A DNA stretch of 64,000 nt from Cinclus cinclus (lineage: Eukaryota; Chordata; Aves; Passeriformes; Cinclidae). The position numbers and the translations under genes are program-made. The notes beneath the pieces are model-generated. The model was not told the DNA's origin, searched no databases, and saw nothing but the letters and a program-made list of their open reading frames with translations. Where the stretch lies: positions 1,116,001 through 1,180,000 of the forward strand of contig NW_026912178.1 of the NCBI RefSeq assembly GCF_963662255.1, in the 5' to 3' direction. Shown here in pieces: positions 10,734 through 23,608 of this stretch (positions are counted from its first letter, which is position 1; the number at the start of each line of letters is the position of its first letter).

Positions 10734-13700
10734 GCATGGGGACCTATAGAAGCAAGGATCTATTATGACACCATGAAGGCCAAGAATCAAATGATTCATT
10801 GTGACATCAAGTGGCCTAAAAGGGCTTGGAATGCATTGTGACACCACAGAGGTTAAGAGAAGCCGGGAACCATTGTGGCCCAAGGGAGGCTAACAATCTG
10901 ATGATCCCCAGTGACACCAGGGGTTGTAATAGGGCCAGGGATGAATTGTGAAAGCATGGGGCACAATAAATCATGGAAATATTATGACACCATAGAGGCC
11001 AAGATTCAAATGATTCATTGTAACACCAAGTGGCCTAAAAGGGCATGGGATGCATTGTGACACCACAGAGGTTAAGAGAAGCAAGGAACCATTGTGACCC
11101 AATGCAGGCTAACAATCTAAGAATCCCTTTTGACACCAGGGGGCGCAAAAGGACCACGGATGAACTGTGACAGCATGGGGACCTATAGAAGCAAGGATCT
11201 ATTATGACACCATGAAGGCCAAGAATCAAATGATTCATTGTGACATCAAGTCGCCTAAAAGGGCTTGGAATGCATTGTGACACCACAGAGGTTAAGAGAA
11301 GCAAGGAACCATTGTGACCCAAGGGAGGCTAACAATCTAATGATCCATTGTGACACCAGGGGTTGTAATAGGGCCAGGCATGAATTGTGAAAGCATGGAG
11401 CCCAAGAAAAACATGGAAACAATTTGACACCATAGAGGCCAAGACTCAAATGATTCATTGTAACACCAAGTGGCCTAAAAGGGCATGGGATGCATTGTGA
11501 CACCACAGGGGTTAAGAGAAGCAAGGAACCATTGTGACCCAATGCAGGCTAACAATCTAAGAATCCCTTTTGACACCAGGGGGCGCAAAGGGACCACGGA
11601 TGAACTGTGACGGCATGGGGACCTATAGAAGCAAGGATCTATTATGACACCATGAAGGCCAAGAATCAAATGATTCATTGTGACATCAAGTGGCCTAAAA
11701 GGGCTTGGAATGCATTGTGACACCACAGAGGTTAAGAGAAGCCGGGAACCATTGTGGCCCAAGGGAGGCTAACAATCTGATGATCCCCAGTGACACCAGG
11801 GGTTGTAATAGGGCCAGGGATGAATTGTGAAAGCATGGGGCACAATAAATCATGGAAATATTATGACACCATAGAGGCCAAGATTCAAATGATTCATTGT
11901 AACACCAAGTGGCCTAAAAGGGCATGGGATGCATTGTGACACCACAGAGGTTAAGAGAAGCAAGGAACCATTGTGACCCAATGCAGGCTAACAATCTAAG
12001 AATCCCTTTTGACACCAGGGGGCGCAAAAGGACCACGGATGAACTGTGACAGCATGGGGACCTATAGAAGCAAGGATCTATTATGACACCATGAAGGCCA
12101 AGAATCAAATGATTCATTGTGACATCAAGTGGCCTAAAAGGGCTTGGAATGCATTGTGACACCACAGAGGTTAAGAGAAGCAAGGAACCATTGTGACCCA
12201 AGGGAGGCTAACAATCTAATGATCCATTGTGACACCAGGGGTTGTAATAGGGCCAGGCATGAATTGTGAAAGCATGGAGCCCAAGAAAAACATGGAAACA
12301 ATTTGACACCATAGAGGCCAAGACTCAAATGATTCATTGTAACACCAAGTGGCCTAAAAGGGCATGGGATGCATTGTGACACCACAGGGGTTAAGAGAAG
12401 CAAGGAACCATTGTGACCCAAGGGAGGCAAACAATCTAAGAATCCCTTATGACACCAGGGGGCGCAAAAGGACCACGGATGAACTGTGACAACATGGGGA
12501 CCTATAGAAGCAAGGATCTATTATGACACCATGAAGGCCAAGAATCAAATGATTCATTGTGACATCAAGTGGCCTAAAAGGGCTTGGAATGCATTGTGAC
12601 CCCACAGAGTTTAAGAGAAGCAAGGAACCATTGTGACCCAAGGGAGGCTAACAATCTAATGATCCCCTGTGACACCAGGGGTTGTAATAGGGCCAGGGAT
12701 GAATTGTGAAAGCATGGGGCGCAATTAATCATGGAAATATTATGACACCATAGAGGCCAAGACTCAAATGATTCATTGTAACACCAAGTGGCCTTAAAGG
12801 GCATGGGATGCATTGTGACACCACAGAGGTTAAGAGAAGCAGGGAACCATTGTGACCCAATGCAGGCTAACAATCTAAGAATCCCTTTTGACACCAGGGG
12901 GCGCAAAAGGACCACGGATGAACTGTGACAGCATGGGGACCTATAGAAGCAAGGATCTATTATGACACCATGAAGGCCAAGAATCAAATGATTCATTGTG
13001 ACATCAAGTGGCCTAAAAGGGCATGGGATGCATTGTGACACCACAGAGGTTAAGAGAAGCAGCGAACCATTGTGACCCAATGCAGGCTAACTATCTAAGA
13101 TTCCCTTTTGACACCAGGGGACGCAAAAGGACCACAGATGAACTGTGACAGCATGGGGACCTATAGAAGCAAGGATCTATTATGACACCATGAAGGCCAA
13201 GAATCAAATGATTCATTGTGACATCAAGTGGCCTAAAAGGGCTTGGAATGCATTGTGACACCACAGAGGTTAAGAGAAGCAAGGAACCATTGTGACCCAA
13301 GGGAGGCTTACAATCTAATGATCCATTGTGACACCAGGGGTTGTAATAGGGCCAGGGATGAATTGTGAAAGCATGGAGCCCAAAAAAACATGGAAACATT
13401 TTGACACCATAGAGGCCAAGACTCAAATGATTCATTGTAACACCAAGTGGCCTAAAAGGGCATGGGATGCATTGTGACACCACAGGGGTTAAGAGAAGCA
13501 AGGAACCATTGTGACCCAATGCAGGCTAACAATCTAAGAATCCCTTTTGACACCAGGGGGCGCAAAGGGACCACGGATGAACTGTGACGGCATGGGGACC
13601 TATAGAAGCAAGGATCTATTATGACACCATGAAGGCCAAGAATCAAATGATTCATTGTGACATCAAGTGGCCTAAAAGGGCTTGGAATGCATTGTGACAC

Positions 13701-16700
13701 CACAGAGGTTAAGAGAAGCCGGAAACCATTGTGGCCCAAGGGAGGCTAACAATCTAATGATCCCCAGTGACACCAGGGGTTGTAATAGGGCCAGGGATGA
13801 ATTGTGAAAGCATGGGGCACAATAAGTCATGGAAATATTATGACACCATAGAGGCCAAGATTCAAATGATTCATTGTAACACCAAGTGGCCTTAAAGGGC
13901 ATGGGATGCATTGTGACACCACAGAGGTTAAGAGAAGCAGGGAACCATTGTGACCCAATGCAGGCTAACAATCTAAGAATCCCTTTTGACACCAGGGGGC
14001 GCAAAAGGACCACGGATGAACTGTGACAGCATTGGGACCTATAGAAACAAGGATCTATTATGACACCATGAAGGCCAAGAATCAAATGATTCATTGTGAC
14101 ATCAAGTGGCCTAAAAGGGCATGGGTTGCATTGTGACACCACAGAGGTTAAGAGAAGCAGGGAACCATTGTGACCCAATGCAGGCTAACAATCTAAGAAT
14201 CCCTTTTGACACCAGGGGGCGCAAAAGGACCACGGATGAACTGTGACAGCATGGGGACCTTTAGAAGCTAGGATTTATTATGACACCATGAAGGAAAAGA
14301 ATCAAATGATTCATTGTGACATCAATTGGCCTAAAAGGGCTTTGAATGCATTGTGACACCACAGAGGTTAAGAAAAGCAAGGAACCATTGTGACCCAAGG
14401 GAGGCTAACAATCTAATGATCCCCAGTGACACCAGGGTTTGTAATAGGGCCAGGGATGAATTGTGAAAGCATGGGGCCCAAGAAAAACATGGAAACATTA
14501 TGACACCACAGAGGCCAAGACTCAAATGATTCATTGTAACACCAAGTGTCCTAAAAGGGCATGGGATGCATTGTGACACCACAGAGGTTAAGAGAAGCAA
14601 GGAACCATTGTGACCCAATGCAGGCTAACAATCTAAGAGTCCCTTTTGACACCAGGGGGCGAAAAAGGACCACGGATGAACTGTGACAGCATGGGGACCT
14701 ATAGAAGCAAGGATTTATTATGACACCATGAAGGCCAAGAATCAAATGATTCATTGTGACATCAAGTGGCCTAAAAGGGCTTGGAATGCATTGTGACAGC
14801 ACAGAGGTTAAGAGAAGCAGGGAACCATTGTGACCCAAGGGAGGCTAACAATCTAAAGATCCATTGTGACACCAGGGGTTGTAATAGGGCCAGGGATGAA
14901 TTGTGAAAGCATGGGGCACAATAAATCATGGAAATATTATGACACCATGAAGGCCAAGAATCAAATGATTCATTGTGACATCAAGTGGCCTAAAAGGGCA
15001 TGGGATGCATTGTGACACCACAGGGGTTAAGAGAAGCAAGGAACCATTGTGACCCAATGCAGGCTAACAATCTAAGAATCCCTTTTGACACCAGGGGGCG
15101 CAAAAGGACCACGGATGAACTGTGACAGCATGGGGACCTATAGAAGCAAGGATCTATTATGACACCATGAAGGCCAAGAATCAAATGATTCATTGTGACA
15201 TCAAGTGGCCTAAAAGGGCTTGGAATGCATTGTGACACCACAGAGGTTAAGAGAAGCAAGTAACCATTGTGACCCAAGGGAGGCTAACAATCTAATGATC
15301 CATTGTGACACCAGGGGTTGTAATAGGGCCAGGGATGAATTGTGAAAGCATGGAGCCCAAGAAAAACATGGAAACATTATGACACCATAGAGGCCAAGAC
15401 TCAAATGATTCATTGTAACACCAAGTGGCCTAAAAGGGCATGGGATGCATTGTGACACCATAGGGGTTAAGAGAAGCAAGGAAACATTGTGACCCAATGC
15501 AGGCTAACAATCTAAGAATCCCTTTTGACACCAGGGGGCTCAAAAGGACCACGGATGAACTGTGACAGCATGGGGACCTATAGAAGCAAGGATCTATTAT
15601 GACACCATGAAGGCCAAGAATCAAATGATTCATTGTGACATCAAGTGGCCTAAAAGGGCTTGGAATGCATTGTGACACCACAGAGGTTAAGAGAAGCAGG
15701 GAACCATTGTTACTCAAGGGAGGCTAACAATCTAACGATCCCCTCTGACACCAGGGGTTGTAATAGGGGCAGGGATGAATTGTGAAATCATGGGGCACAA
15801 TTAATCATGGAAATATTATGACAACATAGAGGCCAAGACTCAAATGATTCATTGTAACACCAAGTGGCCTAAAAGGGCATGGGATGCATTGTGACACCAC
15901 AGAGGTTAAGAGAAGCAGGGAACCATTGTGACCCAATGCAGGCTAACAATCTAAGAGTCCCTTTTGATACCAGGGGGCGCAAAAGGACCACGGATGAACT
16001 GTGACAGCATGGGGACCTATAGAAGCAAGGATCTATTATGACACCATGAAGGCCAAGAATCAAATGATTCATTGTGACACCAAGTGGCCTAAAAGGGCTT
16101 GGAATGCATTGTGACACCACAGAGGTTAAGAGAAGGAAGGACCCATTGTGACCCAAGGGAGGCTAACAATCTAACGATCCCCTGTGACACCAGGGGTTGT
16201 AAAAGGGCCAGGGTTGAATTGTGAAAGCATGGGGCACAATTAATCTTGGAAATATTATGACAACATAGAGGCTAAGACTCAAATGATTCATTGTAACACC
16301 AACTGGCCTTAAAGGGCATGGGATGCATTGTGACACCACAGAGGTTAAGAGAAGCTGGGAACCGTTGTGACCCAAGGGAGGCTAACAATCTAAGAATCCC
16401 TTTTGACACCAGGGGGCGCAAAAGGACCACGGATGAACTGTGAAAGCATGGGGACCTATAGAAGCAAGGATCTATTATGACACCATGAAGGCCAAGAATC
16501 AAATGATTCATTGTAACACCAAGTGGCCTAAAAGGGCATGGGATGCATTGTGACACCAGAGAGGTTAAGAGAAGCAAGGAACCATTGTGACCCAATGCAG
16601 GCTAGCTATCCAAGATTCGCTTTTGACACCAGGGGGCGCAAAAGGACCACGGATGAACTGTGACAGCATGGGGACCTATAGAAGCAGGGATCTATTATGA

Positions 16701-17104
16701 CACCATGAAGGCCAAGAATCAAATGATTCATTGTGACATCAAGTGGCCTAAAAGGGCTTGGAATGCATTGTGACACCACAGAGGTTAAGAGATGCAGGGA
16801 AACATTGTGACCCAAGGGAGGCTAACAATCTAAAGATCCCCTGTGACACCAGGGGTTGTAATAGGGCCAGGGATGAATTGTGAAAGCATGGGGTACAATT
16901 AATCATGGAAATATTATGACAACATAGAGGCCAAGACTCAAATGATTCATTGTAACACCAAGTGGCCTAAAAGGGCATGGGATGCATTGTGACACCACAG
17001 AGGTTAAGAGAAGCAGGGAACCATTGTGACCCAATGCAGGCTAACAATCTAAGAATCCCTTTTGACACCAGGGGGCGCAAAAGGACCACGGATGAACTGT
17101 GACA
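10734..17104. repeat. 6371-bp tandem duplication, copy 2
   Basis: Second copy of 4363-10733, directly adjacent, with homology continuing to 17234. It keeps the same monomer order, including the C-class monomer with CCCCACAGAGTTTAAG near 12600, the GGGACGCAAAAGGACCACAG monomer near 13120, and the CAATTGGCC monomer near 14330. The right part (13064-16578) is also related, less closely, to 18338-21851. Such close identity means either a very recent unequal exchange or an assembly duplication. Confidence 0.92.
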
Positions 17105-17658
17105 GCATGGGGACCTATAGAAGCAAGGATCTATTATGACACCATGAAGGCCAAGAATCAAATGATTCATTGTGACATCAAGTGGCCTAAAAGGGCTTGG
17201 AATGCATTGTGACACCACAGAGGTTAAGAGAAGCAAGGAACCATTGTGACCCAAGGGAGGCTAACAATCTAATGATCCATTGTGACACCAGGGTTTGTAA
17301 TAGGGCCAGGGATGAATTGTGAAAGCATGGAGGCCAAGAATAACATGGAAACATTATGACACCATAGAGGCCAAGACTCAAATGATTCATTGTTACACCA
17401 AGTGGCCTAAAAGGGCATGGGATGCATTGTGACACCACAGAGGTTAAGAGAAGCAGGGAACCATTGTGACCCAATGCAGGCTAACAATCTAAGAATCCCT
17501 TTTGACACCAGGGGGCGCAAAAGGACCACGGATGAACTGTGACAGCATGGGGACCTATAGAAGCAAGGATCTATTATGACACCATGAAGGCCAAGAATCA
17601 AATGATTCATTGTGACATCAAGTGGCCTAAAAGGGCTTGGAATGCATTGTGACACCAC

Positions 17659-18430
17659 AGAGGTTAAGAGAAGCAAGCAACCATTGTGACCCAAGGGAGG
17701 CTAACAATCTAATGATCCATTGTGACACCAGGGGTTGTAATAGGGCCAGGGATGAATTGTGAAAGCATGGGGCCCAAGAAAAACATGGAAACATTATGAC
17801 ACCATAGAGGCCAAGACTCAAATGATTCATTGTAACACCAAGTGGCCTAAAAGGTCATGGGACGCATTGTGACACCACAGGGGTTAAGAGAAGCAAGGAA
17901 CCATTGTGACCCAATGCAGGCTAACAATCTAAGAATCCCTTTTGACACCAGGGGGCTCAAAAGGACCACGGATGAACTGTGACAGCATGAGGACCTATAG
18001 AAGCAAGGGTCTATTATGACACCATGAAGGCCAAGAATCAAATGATTCATTGTGACATCAAGTGGACTAAAAGGGCTTGGAATGCATTGTGACACCACAG
18101 AGGTTAAGAGAAGCAAGGAACCATTGTGACCCAAGGGAGGCTAACAATCTAATGATCCATTGTGACACCAGGGGTTGTAATAGGGCCAGGGATGAATTGT
18201 GAAAGCATGGAGCCCAAGAAAAACATGGAAACATTATGACACCATAGAGGCCAAGACTCAAATGATTCATTGTAACACCAAGTGGCCTAAAAGGGCATGG
18301 GATGCATTGTGACACCACAGAGGTTAAGAGAAGCAAGGAACCATTGTGACCCAATGCAGGCTAACTATCTAAGATTCCCTTTTGACACCAGGGGACGCAA
18401 AAGGACCACAGATGAACTGTGACAGCATGG
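17659..18430. repeat. Marker block with GGTCATGGGACGCATTG, first copy
   Basis: About 3.5 monomers matching 21833-22604 at an offset of 4174 (19 monomers). It contains the diagnostic AAAGGTCATGGGACGC, which lacks the usual ATGCAT, together with GGGGGCTCAAAAGG, CATGAGGACC and CAAGGGTCTATT. Differences noticed are GTGGACTAAAAG at 18061 against GTGGCCTAAAAG, and GGAGCCCAAG against GGGGACCAAG. The same GGTCATGGGACGC marker recurs near 22.03, 25.11, 28.40, 29.06, 39.17 and 47.30 kb, with a GGTCATGGGACTC form near 42.69, 59.40 and 60.28 kb. Confidence 0.85.
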
Positions 18431-21400
18431 CGACCTATAGAAGCAAGGATCTATTATGACACCATGAAGGCCAAGAATCAAATGATTCATTGTGACATCA
18501 AGTGGCCTAAAAGGGCTTGGAATGCATTGTGACACCACAGAGGTTAAGAGAAGCAAGGAACCATTGTGACCCAAGGGAGGCTTACAATCTAATGATCCAT
18601 TGTGACACCAGGGGTTGTAATAGGGCCAGGGATGAATTGTGAAAGCATGGAGCCCAAAAAAACATGGAAACATTTTGACACCATAGAGGCCAAGACTCAA
18701 ATGATTCATTGTAACACCAAGTGGCCTAAAAGGGCATGGGATGCATTGTGACACCACAGGGGTTAAGAGAAGCAAGGAACCATTGTGACCCAATGCAGGC
18801 TAACAATCTAAGAATCCCTTTTGACACCAGGGGGCGCAAAGGGACCACGGATGAACTGTGACGGCATGGGGACCTATAGAAGCAAGGATCTATTATGACA
18901 CCATGAAGGCCAAGAATCAAATGATTCATTGTGACATCAAGTGGCCTAAAAGGGCTTGGAATGCATTGTGACACCACAGAGGTTAAGAGAAGCAAGGAAC
19001 CATTGTGGCCCAAGGGAGGCTAACAATCTAATGATCCCCAGTGACACCAGGGGTTGTAATAGGGCCAGGGATGAATTGTGAAAGCATGGGGCACAATAAA
19101 TCATGGAAATATTATGACACCATAGAGGCCAAGATTCAAATGATTCATTGTAACACCAAGTGGCCTTAAAGGGCATGGGATGCATTGTGACACCACAGAG
19201 GTTAAGAGAAGCAGGGAACCATTGTGACCCAATGCAGGCTAACAATCTAAGAATCCCTTTTGACACCAGGGGGCGCAAAAGGACCACGGATGAACTGTGA
19301 CAGCATGGGGACCTATAGAAACAAGGATCTATTATGACACCATGAAGGCCAAGAATCAAATGATTCATTGTGACATCAAGTGGCCTAAAAGGGCATGGGT
19401 TGCATTGTGACACCACAGAGGTTAAGAGAAGCAAGGAACCATTGTGACCCAATGCAGGCTAACAATCTAAGAATCCCTTTTGACACCAGGGGGCGCAAAA
19501 GGACCACGGATGAACTGTGACAGCATGGGGACCTTTAGAAGCAAGGATTTATTATGACACCATGAAGGAAAAGAATCAAATGATTCATTGTGACATCAAT
19601 TGGCCTAAAAGGGCTTGGAATGCATTGTGACACCACAGAGGTTAAGAGAAGCAAGCAACCATTGTGACCCAAGGGAGGCTAACAATCTAATGATCCCCAG
19701 TGACACCAGGGTTTGTAATAGGGCCAGGGATGAATTGTGAAAGCATGGGGCCCAAGAAAAACATGGAAACATTATGACACCACAGAGGCCAAGACTCAAA
19801 TGATTCATTGTAGCACCAAGTGGCCTAAAAGGGCATGGGATGCATTGTGACACCACAGAGGTTAAGAGAAGCAAGGAACCATTGTGACCCAATGCAGGCT
19901 AACAATCTAAGAGTCCCTTTTGACACCAGGGGGCGCAAAAGGACCACGGATGAACTGTGACAGCATGGGGACCTATAGAAGCAAGGATTTATTATGACAC
20001 CATGAAGGCCAAGAATCAAATGATTCATTGTGACATCAAGTGGCCTAAAAGGGCTTGGAATGCATTGTGACACCACAGAGGTTAAGAGAAGCAGGGAACC
20101 ATGGTGACCCAAGGGAGGCTAACAATCTAAAGATCCATTGTGACACCAGGGGTTGTAATAGGGCCAGGGATGAATTGTGAAAGCATGGGGCACAATAAAT
20201 CATGGAAATATTATGACACCATGAAGGCCAAGAATCAAATGATTCATTGTGACATCAAGTGGCCTAAAAGGGCATGGGATGCATTGTGACACCACAGGGG
20301 TTAAGAGAAGCAAGGAACCATTGTGACCCAATGCAGGCTAACAATCTAAGAATCCCTTTTGACACCAGGGGGCGCAAAAGGACCACGGATGAACTGTGAC
20401 AGCATGGGGACCTATAGAAGCAAGGATCTATTATGACACCATGAAGGCCAAGAATCAAATGATTCATTGTGACATCAAGTGGCCTAAAAGGGCTTGGAAT
20501 GCATTGTGACACCACAGAGGTTAAGAGAAGCAAGGAACCATTGTGACCCAAGGGAGGCTAACAATCTAATGATCCCTGTGTCACCAGGGGTTGTAATAGG
20601 GCCAGGGATGAATTGTGAAAGCATGGAGCCCAAGAAAAACATGGAAACATTTTGACACCATAGAGGCCAAGACTCAAATGATTCATTGTAACACCAAGTG
20701 GCCTAAAAGGGCATGGGATGCATTGTGACACCATAGGGGTTAAGAGAAGCAAGGAAACATTGTGACCCAATGCAGGCTAACAATCTAAGAATCCCTTTTG
20801 ACACCAGGGGGCTCAAAAGGACCACGGATGAACTGTGACAGCATGGGGACCTATAGAAGCAAGGACCTATTATGACACCATGAAGGCCAAGAATCAAATG
20901 ATTCATTGTGACATCAAGTGGCCTAAAAGGGCTTGGAATGCATTGTGACACCACAGAGGTTAAGAGAAGCAGGGAACCATTGTTACTCAAGGGAGGCTAA
21001 CAATCTAACGATCCCCTGTGACACCAGGGGTTGTAATAGGGCCAGGGATGAATTGTGAAAGCATGGGGCACAATTAATCATGGAAATATTATGACAACAT
21101 AGAGGCCAAGACTCAAACGATTCATTGTAACACCTAGTGGCCTTAAAGGGCATGGGATGCATTGTGACACCACAGAGGTTAAGAGAAGCAGGGAACCATT
21201 GTGACCCAATGCAGGCTAACAATCTAAGAGTCCCTTTTGATACCAGGGGGCGCAAAAGGACCACGGATGAACTGTGACAGCATGGGGACCTATAGAAGCA
21301 AGGATCTATTATGACACCATGAAGGCCAAGAATCAAATGATTCATTGTGACACCAAGTGGCCTAAAACGGCTTGGAATGCATTGTGACACCACAGAGGTT

Positions 21401-21851
21401 AAGAGAAGCAAGGACCCATTGTGACCCAAGGGAGGCTAACAATCTAACGATCCCCTGTGACACCAGGGGTTATAAAAGGGCCAGGGTTGAATTGTGAAAG
21501 CATGGGGCACAATTAATCTTGGAAATATTATGAAAACATAGAGGCTAAGACTCAAATGATTCATTGTAACACCAACTGGCCTTAAAGGGCATGGGATGCA
21601 TTGTGACACCACAGAGGTTAAGAGAAGCTGGGAACCATTGTGACCCAATGCAGGCTAACAATCTAAGAATCGCTTTTGACACCAGGGGGCGCAAAAGGAC
21701 CACGGATGAACTGTGAAAGCATGGGGACCTATAGAAGCAAGGATCTATTATGACACCATGAAGGCCAAGAATCAAATGATTCATTGTAACACCAAGTGGC
21801 CTAAAAGGGCATGGGATGCATTGTGACACCAGAGAGGTTAAGAGAAGCAAG
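18338..21851. repeat. Older partial copy of 13064-16578
   Basis: Matches 13064-16578 at an offset of 5274, falling to 5273 after about 20.57 kb because of a one-base deletion at GATCCCTGTGTCACC. Shared markers include GGGACGCAAAAGG, CATGGGTTGCATTG, GGACCTTTAGAAGC, GAAGGAAAAGAATC, CAATTGGCC, TTGTTACTCAAGG and AATCTTGGAAATATTATG. Scattered substitutions (for example GCGACC near 18431 and GAAGCTGGGAACCATTG near 21628) show that it diverged before the 6371-bp duplication. It ends at 21851/16578, where CAAGCAACC begins to differ from CAAGGAACC. Confidence 0.85.
20467..20685 (+). repeat. Length-variant monomer, 219 bp
   Basis: Class B monomer with GATCCCTGTGTCACC where related monomers have GATCCCCTGTGTCACC (for example near 2774 and 48268), a one-base loss in a run of C. 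It accounts for the change of offset from 5274 to 5273 in the comparison with 13-16.6 kb. Confidence 0.85.
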
Positions 21852-22604
21852 CAACCATTGTGACCCAAGGGAGGCTAACAATCTAATGATCCATTGTGAC
21901 ACCAGGGGTTGTAATAGGGCCAGGGATGAATTGTGAAAGCATGGGGCCCAAGAAAAACATGGAAACATTATGACACCATAGAGGCCAAGACTCAAATGAT
22001 TCATTGTAACACCAAGTGGCCTAAAAGGTCATGGGACGCATTGTGACACCACAGGGGTTAAGAGAAGCAAGGAACCATTGTGACCCAATGCAGGCTAACA
22101 ATCTAAGAATCCCTTTTGACACCAGGGGGCTCAAAAGGACCACGGATGAACTGTGACAGCATGAGGACCTATAGAAGCAAGGGTCTATTATGACACCATG
22201 AAGGCCAAGAATCAAATGATTCATTGTGACATCAAGTGGCCTAAAAGGGCTTGGAATGCATTGTGACACCACAGAGGTTAAGAGAAGCAAGGAACCATTG
22301 TGACCCAAGGGAGGCTAACAATCTAATGATCCATTGTGACACCAGGGGTTGTAATAGGGCCAGGGATGAATTGTGAAAGCATGGGGACCAAGAAAAACAT
22401 GGAAACATTATGACACCATAGAGGCCAAGACTCAAATGATTCATTGTAACACCAAGTGGCCTAAAAGGGCATGGGATGCATTGTGACACCACAGAGGTTA
22501 AGAGAAGCAAGGAACCATTGTGACCCAATGCAGGCTAACTATCTAAGATTCCCTTTTGACACCAGGGGACGCAAAAGGACCACAGATGAACTGTGACAGC
22601 ATGG
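21833..22604. repeat. Marker block with GGTCATGGGACGCATTG, second copy
   Basis: Partner of 17659-18430. The join between this block and the preceding older copy falls inside one monomer, within about 20 bases of 21840, so the monomer at the join is a hybrid. Beyond 22604 the two copies part at CATGGGGACC (here) against CATGGCGACC. Confidence 0.84.
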
Positions 22605-23608
22605 GGACCTATAGAAGCAAGGATCTATTATGACACCATGAAGGCCAAGAATCAAATGATTCATTGTGACATCAAGTGGCCTAAAAGGGCTTGGAATGCA
22701 TTGTGACACCACAGAGGTTAAGAGAAGCAAGGAACCATTGTGACCCAAGGGAGGCTAACAATCTAATGATCCATTGTGACACCAGGGGTTGTAATAGGGC
22801 CAGGGATGAATTGTGAAAGCATGGAGCCCAAAAAAACATGGAAACATTTTGACACCATGGAGGCCAAGACTCAAATGATTCATTGTAACACCAAGTGGCC
22901 TAAAAGGGCATGGGATGCATTGTGACACCACAGAGGTTAAGAGAAGCAAGGAACCATTGTGACCCAATGCAGGCTAACTATCTAAGATTCCCTTTTGACA
23001 CCAGGGGACGCAAAAGGACCACAGATGAACTGTGACAGCATGGGGACCTATAGAAGCAAGGATCTATTATGACACCATGAAGGCCAAGAATCAAATGATT
23101 CATTGTGACATCAAGTGGCCTAAAAGGGCTTGGAAGGCATTGTGACACCACAGAGGTTAAGAGAAGCAAGGAACCATTGTGACCCAAGGGAGGCTAACAA
23201 TCTAATGATCCATTGTGACACCAGGGGTTGTAATAGGGCCAGGGATGAGTTGTGAAAGCATGGAGCCCAAAAAAACATGGAAACATTTTGACACCATGGA
23301 GGCCAAGACTCAAATGATTCATTGTAACACCAAGTGGCCTAAAAGGGCATGGGATGCATTGTGACACCACAGGGGTTAAGAGAAGCAAGGAACCATTGTG
23401 ACCCAATGCAGGCTAACAATCTAAGAATCCCTTTTGACACCAAGGGGCGCAAAGGGACCACGGATGAACTGTGACGGCATGGGGACCTATAGAAGCAAGG
23501 ATCTATTATGACACCATGAAGGCCAAGAATCAAATGATTCATTGTGACATCAAGTGGCCTAAAAGGGCTTGGAATGCATTGTGACACCACAGAGGTTAAG
23601 AGAAGCCA

